From Salinimonas profundi (lineage in GTDB: Bacteria > Pseudomonadota > Gammaproteobacteria > Enterobacterales > Alteromonadaceae), in contig NZ_JABBXD010000005.1 of assembly GCF_014750655.1 (NCBI RefSeq), positions 186,001 to 250,000 of the forward strand: a stretch of 64,000 bases of DNA, given 5' to 3'. The translations under genes were made by a program, and so were the position numbers. This document shows, piece after piece, positions 44,389 through 54,079 of the stretch. The notes beneath the pieces are model-generated. The model was not told the origin of the DNA. It saw only the letters and a list, made by a program, of their open reading frames with translations, and searched no databases. How positions within the stretch are numbered: position 1 is the stretch's first letter; every line of letters starts with the position of its first letter.

Positions 44389-45558
44389 TTAATCGTAGGA
44401 TGACAGATAATAACGGGCTATCAGAGGCAGGTTGGCACTGCCAAGTAGCTGCGCCTGATCTCCAAGGCTACCGCTATAAAACACTGGCTTTTTCACGCCG
44501 CGCCAATCACCGCTATCCAGACTCGCTGCGATCCGTTCCACAATCAACGCTTTGAAATAAGGTGCCATGCTACCATCGATGATTATATTGCCCGCATCGT
44601 GGATAGCCTGGGCGATAATGCTGGCCTGCACAAGCGCCTGGGTAGCGTCATCCAGCCAGTTATCCACCTTTTTACGTATCTCAGGTGGCAGTGCATGAAT
44701 ATCAGATTGCAGGGTTTCCCAGTCTGTTTGTCGTAAGTCCTTGCGTAATTGATTCAGCGATGCAAATTCAAGTAATTGGCCGACCTTCCCGTTGACACTT
44801 ACAGGAAGCGAGCCCAGCGCGCCCGCATTGCCGGTGCGTCCTTCAATCACCTGCCCATTGAGGACAATTCCCCCGCCGATAAAGGCACCAATATGAAAGT
44901 AGGTAAAGCTGTCTTTGACAGGCAGTTTGCCAAACAGTAACTCCGCCGAGCATGCGGCAGTATCATCATTACACAAATAGACAGGCAGCTGGCAACGCTC
45001 TGCCATCGCCACCTTGATATCAAAATCGCGCCAGTGCTCAAGCTCACTATCAGATGCTGAAGATTGCGGCCACTGCCACAACGCGAACGGCATTACAATG
45101 CCCATGCCGGCTACGCGTTCCCTGCCGCTTTCAGGCAAACACGAGTAAAGCAAGGCAAGGTTGTTTTCAACAAAATCCAGCACCCCGCCGGGTGTGGGCG
45201 CCGTCACGGGCTGTTCAATGCAATGCCGTACGTTTCCGCAAAAATCGATGATTGTCAGGACCAGGCGCTGGCGGCCAATCTTCAGACCAATAGAAAACGC
45301 ACCGTGGGGATCCAAGCTGAATGGCACCCGGGGCTGGCCCTTGCTGCCTTTTACAGGCTGACCGGCTTGTAACAGGCCGGCCTCTTCAAGCCGATTGATG
45401 ATAATTGTGGCAGATTGCGCGGAAAGCCCTGTTTTGCGGGCAATCTCAGCTTTAGGTAATGGCCCGTTTGTCCTGATGAGCGTGAGCACGTAGCGCTCAT
45501 TGGCGTGACGAATCCGGCTTTGACCTTTTGCAATTTCCCTTATCGTTTCAAACATCAA
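44389..45558 (-). CDS. ROK-family transcriptional regulator
   Basis: 389 residues. An N-terminal winged HTH (about 18-75: YVLTLIRTNGPLPKAEIARKTGLS, shortened, and IIINRLEEAGLL) is fused to a ROK sugar-kinase-like domain. The kinase-type Asp region is kept as NDDTAACSAELLFG, and GAFIGGGIVLNGQV follows. The usual zinc-binding cysteine cluster (CxCGxxGCxE) is absent: the corresponding region reads GALGSLPVSVNGKVGQLLEF. It is divergent from the sugar permease/kinase operon and probably represses it in the absence of sugar. Confidence 0.85.
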   Translation of the reverse strand: MMFETIREIAKGQSRIRHANERYVLTLIRTNGPLPKAEIARKTGLSAQSATIIINRLEEAGLLQAGQPVKGSKGQPRVPFSLDPHGAFSIGLKIGRQRLVLTIIDFCGNVRHCIEQPVTAPTPGGVLDFVENNLALLYSCLPESGRERVAGMGIVMPFALWQWPQSSASDSELEHWRDFDIKVAMAERCQLPVYLCNDDTAACSAELLFGKLPVKDSFTYFHIGAFIGGGIVLNGQVIEGRTGNAGALGSLPVSVNGKVGQLLEFASLNQLRKDLRQTDWETLQSDIHALPPEIRKKVDNWLDDATQALVQASIIAQAIHDAGNIIIDGSMAPYFKALIVERIAASLDSGDWRGVKKPVFYSGSLGDQAQLLGSANLPLIARYYLSSYD

Positions 45559-45713
45559 TAATGTGTCCTGAATATACTTCTACTGGCTATGTGGAGCAGC
45601 GCAAACAAATAACCGGACTCCGTATAATTTTTTAAGTAAACAAAGTTGATTTAATAATTCAATTTTTACATACTGGCGGCAAATTGTTAACAGTTAAACG
45701 AAGGCTGGCTGAT

Positions 45714-47009
45714 TTGAACAACACCGCCCCCGCCCTGATCCCTGCCGGTAACAGAATTCAGTTTATTCTGCTTGCTCTGTGTTTTGCAGCATGGGGAACG
45801 GCTGCCAACATGACTGATCCGCTGGTCAGCGTATTTAGCAAAACATTCAGCATGAGCGCATTACAGTCTGCACTTGTGCAGTTTTCCTATTATGGCGCTT
45901 ACTTCTGTCTGGCTATTCCGGCCGCGCTGATTAACAAAGTATTTTCGTTTAAAACGGGAATGTTAATGGGTCTGGGAATGGCCTGCACGGGTGCCTTTCT
46001 TTTTTATCCAGCCAGTCAGGCCATGACTTACGGGTATTTTCTGGCTGCCTTGTTCATTTTAGCTGGCGGGCTATCTATTCTAGAAACGTCGGCCAACCCC
46101 TATGTAATGAAACTGGGCAGCGAAGCAACCGCTACCCGAAGACTGAATCTGGCCCAGGCGTTTAACCCTCTGGGTACGAATCTGGGCGTATTTCTGGCGG
46201 CGACGCTAATTCTGCCAAACTTAAGCAGTGCCAATGCAGCAGCCAGAGCGACAATGAATCAGATGCAACTTAATGAGGTGGTAAGTGCCGAGCTTAATGC
46301 AGTAATGACCCCCTATGTAGGAATGGCGGGATTTCTGGCATTACTCTGGATTGCATTTGCTCTGTGCCGACCAGGCGTGTCATCAGCGCATAGTGAAAAA
46401 GCGCTAGTGACAGAAAGTATGGGCCGTCTGCTACGCCTGCCACATTATCGCTTTGGCGTCGCTGCCCAGTTTTTTAATGTTGGTGCGCAAACCTGCATGT
46501 GGACGTTTACAATTCAATATGTGATGAAAGCACTTTCAGCAGATGAAGTTACCGGCGGTCACGTACTGCAGTACAGCATGATCCTGTTTCTGATTTCACG
46601 ATTTGTTATGACCTGGCTGATGGGACGGTATTCCCCATCCCGCCTTCTGGCTCTGATGAGTGCTACCGCCATTGCACTATGTCTTGTTGTTATCATGAGT
46701 CTGAATGTGACTGGAGTTATTGCATTGATTTTAGTGTCTGGTTGTCTCTCACTCATGTTTCCCACAATTTATGCGCTATCCTTACACGGACTGGGTGATG
46801 ATGCGAAGCTTGGTGCTGCCGGTCTGGTGATGGCTATTCTCGGAGGCGCTCTGTTTCCAATGTTGCAAGCGTATGTAATGGATACTTCGGGTGTCGGAAC
46901 ATCGTTTATCATCCCCGCGGGGTGCTTTGCATTTATTACTACTTACGCCTGCTACATCATTAAAACGCAGGGCAACGTTTCGGTAACCCACAATGAAAAG
47001 AGGACGTGA
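45714..47009 (+). CDS. FHS-family sugar:H+ symporter (FucP/FruP-like)
   Basis: 431 residues from TTG 45714, which has AAGG nine bases upstream; TTG 45684 is the alternative start and lacks a good site. Twelve helices in the FucP/GluP pattern: AAWGTAANMTDPLVSVFSKTF, GGLSILETSANPYVMKLG and LNLAQAFNPLGTNLGVFLAA. These are FHS-family signatures. The last residues overlap the kinase start by one base (TGATG). With a downstream fructokinase, fructose or a related ketose is the probable substrate; inference. Confidence 0.85.
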   Translation: MNNTAPALIPAGNRIQFILLALCFAAWGTAANMTDPLVSVFSKTFSMSALQSALVQFSYYGAYFCLAIPAALINKVFSFKTGMLMGLGMACTGAFLFYPASQAMTYGYFLAALFILAGGLSILETSANPYVMKLGSEATATRRLNLAQAFNPLGTNLGVFLAATLILPNLSSANAAARATMNQMQLNEVVSAELNAVMTPYVGMAGFLALLWIAFALCRPGVSSAHSEKALVTESMGRLLRLPHYRFGVAAQFFNVGAQTCMWTFTIQYVMKALSADEVTGGHVLQYSMILFLISRFVMTWLMGRYSPSRLLALMSATAIALCLVVIMSLNVTGVIALILVSGCLSLMFPTIYALSLHGLGDDAKLGAAGLVMAILGGALFPMLQAYVMDTSGVGTSFIIPAGCFAFITTYACYIIKTQGNVSVTHNEKRT

Positions 47010-47968
47010 TGCAAATACTATGTTTAGGTGAAGTACTAGTTGATATGCTGGGTCAAGACGTAGAACAAAACGGTGAATCCAGCCGTATGTTCCGTCCTTA
47101 TGCCGGTGGCGCCCCTGCCAATGTTGCCGTCGCTGTGGCAAAACTTGGCGGCAGCAGTGCTCTGATATCTAAAGTAGGTAACGACAGCTTCGGTAAAATG
47201 CTGGTGACGACACTAAAAAGCTACGAGGTAGATGACCGGTTTATTGCCACCAGTGAAGGAAAAACAGCGCTGGCCTTTGTTGACCTGGATGAACAGGGAG
47301 AGCGAACCTTCGATTTCTATGTGGAAAATGCTGCCCATAAGGATATTACAAATGACGATGTCGAGAATGTAGCGCTGGATCAGCAGACGCTTCTTCACCT
47401 TTGTTCGGGCTCTTTTTCGACCGCTGGTCTGCGTACATCAACCACCACATTGATTCAGCGCGCGCACTCCTGCGATGCCCCGCTGTGCATGGACATCAAT
47501 TTTCGTCCGGGATTTTGGCAGGATCCGACCCAGGCGCCGGCGATCATTGATAACGCAGCCAGACAAATGAATATCATCAAAGCCAGCCACGAAGAGCTTG
47601 AGGCTCTGTATGGTGAGCATGCCAGCGATAAAGTGCAGCAATGGCATGAGGCCGGCGTGGCCCTCATTCTTATCACAGATGGCGGACAGCCAGTCTCCTA
47701 CATCAGTACTGCCTCATCCGGCAGCTTCGCCGTACCAGCCACATCCGTCAAAGATACCACTGCGGCTGGCGATGCATTTATAGGTGGGCTTCTGTATCAG
47801 CTTGCAGCATCGGTTTCTGGCGGCGCGCAGCTGGAAACGTTTTTAAGCGATAATGACAATATTGTGATGTTACTGGATGTGGCTACCCGTTGTGGCGCTG
47901 TCGCAGTATCCCGGTTTGGCGCATTTGATGCCCTCCCCTCACGCGCAGACATTATCAGTACCGACTAA
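47009..47968 (+). CDS. PfkB-family sugar kinase (fructokinase-like)
   Basis: 319 residues from ATG 47009 with AAGAGGA four bases away. The ribokinase-family first signature is FRPYAGGAPANVAVAVAKLGG and the second is KDTTAAGDAFIGGLLYQL, where the catalytic Asp is present but the preceding Gly of the usual GAGD is Ala. LGEVLVDMLG at the start and DINFRPGFW are typical of fructokinases (ScrK/CscK). It phosphorylates the sugar delivered by the symporter. Downstream hairpin ends the operon. Confidence 0.85.
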   Translation: MQILCLGEVLVDMLGQDVEQNGESSRMFRPYAGGAPANVAVAVAKLGGSSALISKVGNDSFGKMLVTTLKSYEVDDRFIATSEGKTALAFVDLDEQGERTFDFYVENAAHKDITNDDVENVALDQQTLLHLCSGSFSTAGLRTSTTTLIQRAHSCDAPLCMDINFRPGFWQDPTQAPAIIDNAARQMNIIKASHEELEALYGEHASDKVQQWHEAGVALILITDGGQPVSYISTASSGSFAVPATSVKDTTAAGDAFIGGLLYQLAASVSGGAQLETFLSDNDNIVMLLDVATRCGAVAVSRFGAFDALPSRADIISTD

Positions 47969-47985
47969 CCCTTTTTTACTTACTT

Positions 47986-48015
47986 CCGGTGCAAAACTGC
48001 AACATCGTGCACCGG
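47986..48015 (+). terminator. hairpin after the fructokinase gene
   Basis: CCGGTGCA / TGCACCGG perfect arms with a 14-base loop, 17 bases after the stop; followed by ATAAAC, not a T-run. Confidence 0.4.
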
Positions 48016-48251
48016 ATAAACATCTGCCATTTTAATCTTTCAGCTTCGGGCGCACAGTTTTTTGCGTCTCCTCGCGTCGACCCATCCCCTATACCATCTG
48101 GCCTGACGTACTGTTTCTTTTACTAAGTAAGAATACGTAGACGCGTGTAAAAACATTTTTGCATACCCTTTGCATACAGTTGCAGCAGACAATTTTTTCG
48201 TATCTGTTTTTTGTAGTAAAGCAGCGTTTTGTAAAAGAATCAGGATGACAT

Positions 48252-48806
48252 ATGGCGTCTTACAAGGGTAAAAATATCGATTTTATAGTGGCAACTGACG
48301 AGGATGACGAAGGAGCATTATCCAGGGTATCGGCAATATCTTCCTCTTTTCCTATGGCAAAGATTATTGTCGTTGATAGCTCAGGTGATGCCCACAAGTC
48401 TCAGTCCCGTTTACGTGAAACCCTGTCATTGCTTGGTAAAAAAGCACACTATGTAGCTTGCGACAAACAATGCCGTTATACCTGTTATCAAAAAGCACTG
48501 GATTGCCTGGAAGGTGATTATGTCGCCTTTCGCACAGATAACGGTATGATAGATGAAGCGTTAACTGCGCTTGGTTTTGGTGAAGGATTTGAAGAAGATA
48601 TCCTTATTACCCACCCGGCGATTCGCGTTACAGCTGAAAATCAGAACACCCCAGCAGAAACCATTGAGGCGATGCTGTTTAAGCGCACATTCGTAGAGCA
48701 GACAAATGCATTTGCCAATCCGGATAGTTTTGATGAAAAATCATTTATCACCAAGGCATTGCGCGCTGCAAACTGGCGCATGGAGCCGTCTTTCAGAGCA
48801 GCATAA
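48252..48806 (+). CDS. protein of unknown function, faintly glycosyltransferase-like
   Basis: 184 residues. Alternating strands and helices, with FIVATDEDDEGALSRVSAISSSFP, AKIIVVDSSGDAHKS, and YQKALDCLEGDYVAFRTDNG, resemble the nucleotide-sugar half of a GT-A fold, with a DxD-like DED near the start. Several cysteines occur close together (VACDKQCRYTCYQK). No clear family name. It has its own ribosome site (AGGATGAC) and a shared terminator with the TonB receptor on the other strand. I do not assign a function. Confidence 0.5.
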   Translation: MASYKGKNIDFIVATDEDDEGALSRVSAISSSFPMAKIIVVDSSGDAHKSQSRLRETLSLLGKKAHYVACDKQCRYTCYQKALDCLEGDYVAFRTDNGMIDEALTALGFGEGFEEDILITHPAIRVTAENQNTPAETIEAMLFKRTFVEQTNAFANPDSFDEKSFITKALRAANWRMEPSFRAA

Positions 48807-48824
48807 GTCACTCAGACAGCCAAT

Positions 48825-48853
48825 AAAAAAGCCGGCGTTTTGCCGGCTTTTTT
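48825..48853. terminator. bidirectional terminator
   Basis: GCCGGC / GCCGGC stem with GTTTT loop, flanked by six A and six T; serves both the unknown gene and the convergent TonB receptor. Confidence 0.8.
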
Positions 48854-48868
48854 GCATTTGGATGAAAA

Positions 48869-51718
48869 TTACATCTTATAGCTGATTGTCACATAGCCAA
48901 AGCGACCAATGTTGTCGTAAGCTGCGTCGCCGCTTCCCGTGCCGGTGGTTCCCAGCGGTAGGGCGCGATTAAACAGATTATCGACTCCGACTGATGCACT
49001 AATGCCGTTTTTAAAGTTGTAACCCACTGTCACGTCAGTAATCGCGTAGGACGCATAGGTCATACGGCTGCTTGGGTTAGGGTTCAGTGCCAGAGCCTGA
49101 TTATCGTAAAGATTCACTTCATCGATAAAGCGTGTTTTCCAGCTCGCTTCCCAGTCACCGCGATCATAGTTCAGGCTGAATGTTCCCTGCCATGTGGCTT
49201 CACCATCCGTGCCTGCATACTGATAAAAGTCTTCAGGATCATCCTGGAAGGGGAACTCTTTACGCTCATCCAGATAAGTGGCAATGATGTTGGTGCGAAA
49301 TGCGCCGCCCAGTGCATCAAAGTCATAGCCGAATTCAAAATCCACACCTTCAGCTTCCTGACCGGCAAGGTTCAGTGCATAACTGCGGATTAACGTCACC
49401 TCACCCACATCGTTGCGGGTAATGAGATTACAGTATTCATTGTTAATCCCATTCTGCGAATCGACACAGCGATTAAGAATAGTTTGCGCACCCACTGTTG
49501 AGATAGCATCAGTCAGCTCGATCTTCCAGTAATCCACCGTTGCCGTGAATCCTTCAAACCACGCTGGTGTATACACCAGGCCTAATGTCTCCGACGTTGA
49601 TTGCTCAGCACCCAGCTCGCGGTTTCCGCCCGTTTCACCTTCCAGCGTCTGAGAGTCATAGTTGGAGTTAAATCCGGCAGGAATGCCTAACGCTGCACAA
49701 TTGGTGCGTCGTTGTTCACTGTCTTCCAGTTCTGCCAGATTAACCTCGCGACATGGATCATCGACTCTGAAGAAAGTTTGGCTTGCTTCACCAAACAGCT
49801 CTCCGATGTTAGGCGCACGCAGCGCTGATGAACGGGTTGCACGCATACGAAGATCGTCGACAATTTCCCAGTCCAGACCCAGCTTCCAGCTGGTCGCATT
49901 GCCGATAGACGTGTAATCTGCAATACGGATGGCACCATCCACTGTCATCATATTGATGCCAGGCAGATCAGCCAGTACAGGGACTGTCAACTCGGTGAAA
50001 ACTTCTGATACCTCATAATATCCGCGATCTTCACCCAGCGCGTTAAAGAAAGTGCCCGCAGCATTTTCCGGTTCGTTAATCTGGCTTTCTTCTTTGCGGT
50101 ATTCAACACCGGCAGCGAAGCCAACATACCCGGCTGGTAGCTCATAAATGCCTGAATTAGACACTGAGCCGCCCACGTTATATTGTTCAATTTTGCTGGT
50201 ACCGACAGACGTAGTATTGATGTAATCAATAGCTGCATCGCTTGGCGCTCCGAAGCCCATGATATTGACAGGGACACATCCGGCTGCGCGTGCATCTTCG
50301 TCAGCACACACAATCTGACCATCTACTTCAACGGCGTTAAGCGCATTAAAGTAATTTGCCATGATCATGTTATTGCTGTTAGCGCGCTCAAGCTCAGTCT
50401 TACCATAATTGATAAACGCCTCGTATTCCCAGTAGTCATTGAAGACACCTTCTACGCCAAGAACAATACGGGTTGTTTCACGTTCATCATTTTCAGTGCG
50501 TCGGCCCAGATCGGTCATCATGCGATTGACCATGATGCTGTCGAGGCCCTGCTCGTCCATGTATTGCGCTACGGAATCATCCAGAAAGGCATTTTCACGA
50601 CTGATAGTATTTTGCGGGTCGAAGAAGAAAAACGCAGGTTGTCCCAGGCTTTCTGCGCGGGTCCGTGCATATTTTGCCTGCGCATAAATCTGCGTGCTGT
50701 CGTTAAGATCGTAGTTACCCTTAATATTAAAGTTTGTACGATCGAAGGCCGGTTGTAAGTCAGTAAACTGTCGCAGATTGAAAAAATCACACGGCCCGGC
50801 GCAGGAGAGTTCGTCGACACTGTCGCCTAAATACACCTCTTTGAGCGAACCATCACTGTTAAACGTTTTATCGTAACCCGCACCAAAAACACCTTTATTG
50901 TTCAGCGCGTAATAGCCGGCATTGGGGGTGTAGATGTTGTCCGGATAATCCAGTGAGTTAAGCTGTTCTTCGGTCCGTTCCTGACCAAAAATGCTGGCAT
51001 AGCTCATGTTGCGATATGAGGTGGCAGTCCAGGGATTATCCAGCGCATTCAGGCGGTTCTGACTGCTGTATTCAGCGGCGACGGCAATATTGCCGCGGTC
51101 ATTGTCAAAATTCAGACCATAGGACGCCTGATATTTTTCATTTTTATAATCATTATCGTTGGCGTAGCCGCGGGTCGCGCTAATATCAAAGCCTTCAATA
51201 TTCTTCTTAAGAACGAAGTTAACGACACCCGTTACCGCGTCAGCGCCATACACCGCTGATGCGCCACCGGTAATAATTTCTACGCGCTCTATCCAGGATG
51301 TTGGAATAGTATTGGTATCTACAGACGCGGTCCCAGCCGAGCTTGAAACGTGGCGTTTACCGTCAACCAGCACCAGCGTGCGATCAGTTCCCATCCCACG
51401 CAGATCCAGAATATTAAGCCCTGCAGTGCCAATATACTGGCCCGAGTTTGCCAGAGAATAGGTGTTCGCCAGCGCAGGTAATTCGTTAAGCACTTCACCG
51501 ATATTCATGGCACCGGTATTTAACAGTGACTCACCGCTTAATACGGTGACCGGAGATGGCGCGATGGCGCCCTGACGTGAAATTCTTGAACCTGTGACCT
51601 GAATTTTTTCAACCGCAGCATCCTGCTGCGCAGTGTCCTGTTGTGCAAAGGCAACACCTGTCGACAGTGCAACACTGCCGACCATTGCCATTTGCACAGC
51701 ATAAGCAATTTTTTTCAT
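48869..51718 (-). CDS. TonB-dependent outer-membrane receptor
   Basis: 949 residues from ATG 51718 (AGGA seven bases upstream; the TTG two codons earlier is unlikely). The signal peptide ends near VAFAQQ. The plug shows EKIQVTGSRISRQG, then LNELPALANTYSLANSG and DRTLVLVDGKRHV with the GASAVYGADAVTGVVNFVLKK region. The barrel closes with VGYNFKNGISASVGVDNLFNRALP and GYVTISYKM. Barrel Cys pairs (CAGPC, CADEDARAAGC, DPCREV) suggest loop disulfides. Ligand unknown; carbohydrate or peptide uptake is common among this Alteromonadales type. It is alone in its transcript. Confidence 0.9.
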   Translation of the reverse strand: MKKIAYAVQMAMVGSVALSTGVAFAQQDTAQQDAAVEKIQVTGSRISRQGAIAPSPVTVLSGESLLNTGAMNIGEVLNELPALANTYSLANSGQYIGTAGLNILDLRGMGTDRTLVLVDGKRHVSSSAGTASVDTNTIPTSWIERVEIITGGASAVYGADAVTGVVNFVLKKNIEGFDISATRGYANDNDYKNEKYQASYGLNFDNDRGNIAVAAEYSSQNRLNALDNPWTATSYRNMSYASIFGQERTEEQLNSLDYPDNIYTPNAGYYALNNKGVFGAGYDKTFNSDGSLKEVYLGDSVDELSCAGPCDFFNLRQFTDLQPAFDRTNFNIKGNYDLNDSTQIYAQAKYARTRAESLGQPAFFFFDPQNTISRENAFLDDSVAQYMDEQGLDSIMVNRMMTDLGRRTENDERETTRIVLGVEGVFNDYWEYEAFINYGKTELERANSNNMIMANYFNALNAVEVDGQIVCADEDARAAGCVPVNIMGFGAPSDAAIDYINTTSVGTSKIEQYNVGGSVSNSGIYELPAGYVGFAAGVEYRKEESQINEPENAAGTFFNALGEDRGYYEVSEVFTELTVPVLADLPGINMMTVDGAIRIADYTSIGNATSWKLGLDWEIVDDLRMRATRSSALRAPNIGELFGEASQTFFRVDDPCREVNLAELEDSEQRRTNCAALGIPAGFNSNYDSQTLEGETGGNRELGAEQSTSETLGLVYTPAWFEGFTATVDYWKIELTDAISTVGAQTILNRCVDSQNGINNEYCNLITRNDVGEVTLIRSYALNLAGQEAEGVDFEFGYDFDALGGAFRTNIIATYLDERKEFPFQDDPEDFYQYAGTDGEATWQGTFSLNYDRGDWEASWKTRFIDEVNLYDNQALALNPNPSSRMTYASYAITDVTVGYNFKNGISASVGVDNLFNRALPLGTTGTGSGDAAYDNIGRFGYVTISYKM

Positions 51719-52307
51719 CTTCAATTCCTAAAGTTTTATTAATTTTTCCACAAAGACTTATGCAGAATTCTTTATTTCTTATTATTTAAAGGCAGACACA
51801 TTTTAATGATTATTAGATATAAAACTCAACAAATTATACTTTTTTGAATGAAAAACATCCGTAAACATTAATTTAATCGAAATTTATTATTTAAGAAAAT
51901 CTAATTTGCTCAACGAATAATCAATACGTTTTACTGAATTTAAAAAAGCTCGTCAGCCCAGCATAAACGTACCGCAACGGTAAGACACATGGCGTTTTCA
52001 AAAAAGCTTAAAAGTTACTAAAACGGCAATAAAAATTGAGTATTAATAAGAAAATAATAAGAGAAACCCTATGAACTAATTACAAATACAATGAACTTTA
52101 TTCAGTTAACATTATGTTAAAAGTGTAATTGGAATTTTTAAATTAATACAAAAGCATTAGTTTTGATAATTTTTTAATCAAGACTTGTTTGTTTTTAAAT
52201 CAGAATTAGCGGGCATACATTTTGATTGAGTTTCTAATGTAGTTTTCATGAATTAGTTATCAATGCAGATGACTATTTTCATCACATATTTTGCCAGGAG
52301 GACACAT
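51719..52307. other. long A/T-rich divergent intergenic region
   Basis: About 590 bases, almost entirely A/T, between the TonB receptor and the OmpA-like gene, including promoters for both. No gene or clear operator. AAAAAAGCTTAAAAG and other A/T tracts may bend DNA or attract H-NS-like proteins, which is only a suggestion. Confidence 0.35.
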
Positions 52308-52907
52308 ATGAATACTTCAACAAAATTATCAGCAACACTTTCAGCTACGCTGTTAACTGCAGGACTAACTTCAGCTAACGCGATGGCACAAGTTACCGAG
52401 AATACGCTTCAAAAACACGAAGGCGTTTATGTAGGCGGTAACTACGGGTATTTGAAAGTAGATGGTCAGGATGACTTTGATGACGACAATGATGTCTGGC
52501 AAGGGCTGGTCGGCTACCGCTTTAATCGCTACATCGCGATTGAAGGAAGCTATATCGATTTTGGCGACTACGGTTCAAGTCTCGCTAATGCGGATACCGA
52601 CGGGTATACAGCCGCCATTAAAGGCATGCTGCCAATCAGTGAAAACTTTGCGCTTTTTGTGAAGGGCGGACAGTTATGGTGGGAAAGTGACTACGCCATA
52701 AATGAATTCGGCGGCAGCTTTGATGATGAAAGTCTGTTCATTGGCGCCGGTGTTAATTATGCCATTACACGCAATTTGAGCGTAAATGCCGAATACACCA
52801 TATATGACGCTGACCTGGACGCTGACGAATTTTCTGAAAATATAGACGATGCAGACTTTGATACTGACCTGAAACAGGCCAGTCTGGGTATCGAATACCG
52901 GTTCTGA
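52308..52907 (+). CDS. OmpA-like outer-membrane beta-barrel
   Basis: 199 residues from ATG 52308 with AGGAGGA a few bases upstream (the longer frame to 52263 is unlikely). Signal peptide ends near NAMAQV. Eight-strand barrel features: GVYVGGNYGYLKVDG, LVGYRFNRYIAIEGSYIDFG, LFIGAGVNYAITRNLSVNAEY and C-terminal LGIEYRF ending in Phe. Long acidic loops (DDFDDDNDV, DADLDADEF) resemble calcium-binding repeats. No periplasmic OmpA domain follows. Function unknown. A terminator ends the transcript. Confidence 0.75.
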   Translation: MNTSTKLSATLSATLLTAGLTSANAMAQVTENTLQKHEGVYVGGNYGYLKVDGQDDFDDDNDVWQGLVGYRFNRYIAIEGSYIDFGDYGSSLANADTDGYTAAIKGMLPISENFALFVKGGQLWWESDYAINEFGGSFDDESLFIGAGVNYAITRNLSVNAEYTIYDADLDADEFSENIDDADFDTDLKQASLGIEYRF

Positions 52908-52939
52908 TCCCAAATTATCTAGTAATGATTAAAGTCAGT

Positions 52940-52965
52940 AAAAAGGCCCAGAGAGGGCCTTTTTT
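52940..52965. terminator. bidirectional terminator
   Basis: AGGCCC / GGGCCT stem with an AGAGA loop flanked by AAAA and TTTTTT, between convergent OmpA-like and LysR genes. Confidence 0.75.
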
Positions 52966-53878
52966 ATGCTGAGATGCTCTTGGATGACACATCGTCAAAC
53001 CAACTTCTAAGATTCACGATAGCAGCCTGTGTCTTTGCCGCAATGCTGTCACGCTGCGGTGTGACCGCATAGACGTCATAACTTCCCATGTGCCAGTCTG
53101 GTAGCAGCTGAACAAGCTTGCCACTGCGCAGGTGATGCCTGACTTCTGGTTCAGGCAGAAGTGCGTACCCGAAGCCGTCAAGAGTAAGCTGAATGACCGC
53201 CTGCATGTTGTTAACACGTACACGCGGAGTATGAAGTTCGGTGGCAGCACCGGATGGCAAATGCGTAATTTGGGTAAACCTGCGACTGACGGCATTGTGC
53301 GCTACATAACTGTAGGCCTGTAACTCGTCAGGATGTTTAGCTTTCTCTACCGCCAAAGGATGTTGAGAATCTACACACATAACCAAATCCCATTTGGCCA
53401 GATGGCGTGCGATTAGGTTCGAAGAAGAAAGCGGCCCAATACAGATGGCAAGATCAGCGCCGGTAGCAATAATATCTACCGGATCATCAGTCAGCGTCAG
53501 GTCAATTTCAATCTCACCAAACTCTTCAATTAGCTGTTTTATAGGCCGGCTAAGCAAACCGCCGCCAAAACCAATGGGAGCGATCAATTTTAGCTGGCCG
53601 CTCGGGGTGTTCTGTAATCTTTCTAACTGGCGCTGCGCTTCTTCGGCTGTTGCCAGTAGTTGCTTGGCCGTTGTGTAATAAATTTGACCGGCTTCAGTCA
53701 GCGTCTGCTTACGCGTACTGCGATTAAACAGCGACAAGCCGATATCCTGTTCCAGCTTTGCAATTTGCTGCGAGACTGCTGATGCCGTCATATTGAGCTG
53801 AAGTGCTGCCTGGCTCATACTTCCTGTTTCAACGGTTCTGGCCAGAACCTGCAAGGCTTTTGTCAGCTTACTGTTCAT
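52964..53878 (-). CDS. LysR-family transcriptional regulator
   Basis: 304 residues. N-terminal winged HTH (1-60: VETGSMSQAALQLNMTASAVSQQIAKLE, cut here; FNRSTRKQTLTEAG) and a C-terminal effector domain (GQLKLIAPIGFGGGLLS onward). The HTH differs from the usual by Met/Gln-rich helix 2, but the pattern is clear. Effector unknown. It is divergent from the Fur-box-linked gene pair and may regulate it; LysR proteins usually regulate the neighbouring divergent gene. Confidence 0.9.
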   Translation of the reverse strand: MNSKLTKALQVLARTVETGSMSQAALQLNMTASAVSQQIAKLEQDIGLSLFNRSTRKQTLTEAGQIYYTTAKQLLATAEEAQRQLERLQNTPSGQLKLIAPIGFGGGLLSRPIKQLIEEFGEIEIDLTLTDDPVDIIATGADLAICIGPLSSSNLIARHLAKWDLVMCVDSQHPLAVEKAKHPDELQAYSYVAHNAVSRRFTQITHLPSGAATELHTPRVRVNNMQAVIQLTLDGFGYALLPEPEVRHHLRSGKLVQLLPDWHMGSYDVYAVTPQRDSIAAKTQAAIVNLRSWFDDVSSKSISA

Positions 53879-53947
53879 TTTTTAAGTTTCCCTTACTTAA
53901 CCTTTAAGTATTTTAACATTGCCCGATCTGCGCGCTAACTTTACCAT

Positions 53948-53968
53948 AAATGAGAATAAATATCATTT
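53948..53968 (+). promoter_or_regulatory. predicted Fur box
   Basis: A 21-bp imperfect palindrome: AAA-TGAGAAT-A-AATATCA-TTT, close to the Fur consensus 7-1-7 TGATAAT-n-ATTATCA with two mismatches. It lies at the -35 side of a TATAAT -10 at 53988-53993, upstream of the PepSY gene. Iron-repressed control is the expected outcome. Confidence 0.6.
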
Positions 53969-54079
53969 AGCTTTGTAACAAGATTTGTATAATGAGAATA
54001 CGCTGTTTAGACCAATGCACTCTGCAATTTTACGATGAAACGAACACATCGTTAGTCCAATGGTTACTCAGAGGCTACG

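Noticed and set aside
45559-45713. ROK operator in the divergent sugar promoter
   Set aside because: A/T-rich tracts and an 8-bp TGTTAACA are present, but no repeat long enough to call an operator.
51719-52307. Possible small RNA or gene in the A/T-rich gap
   Set aside because: No frame, hairpin with T-run, or promoter pair was convincing.
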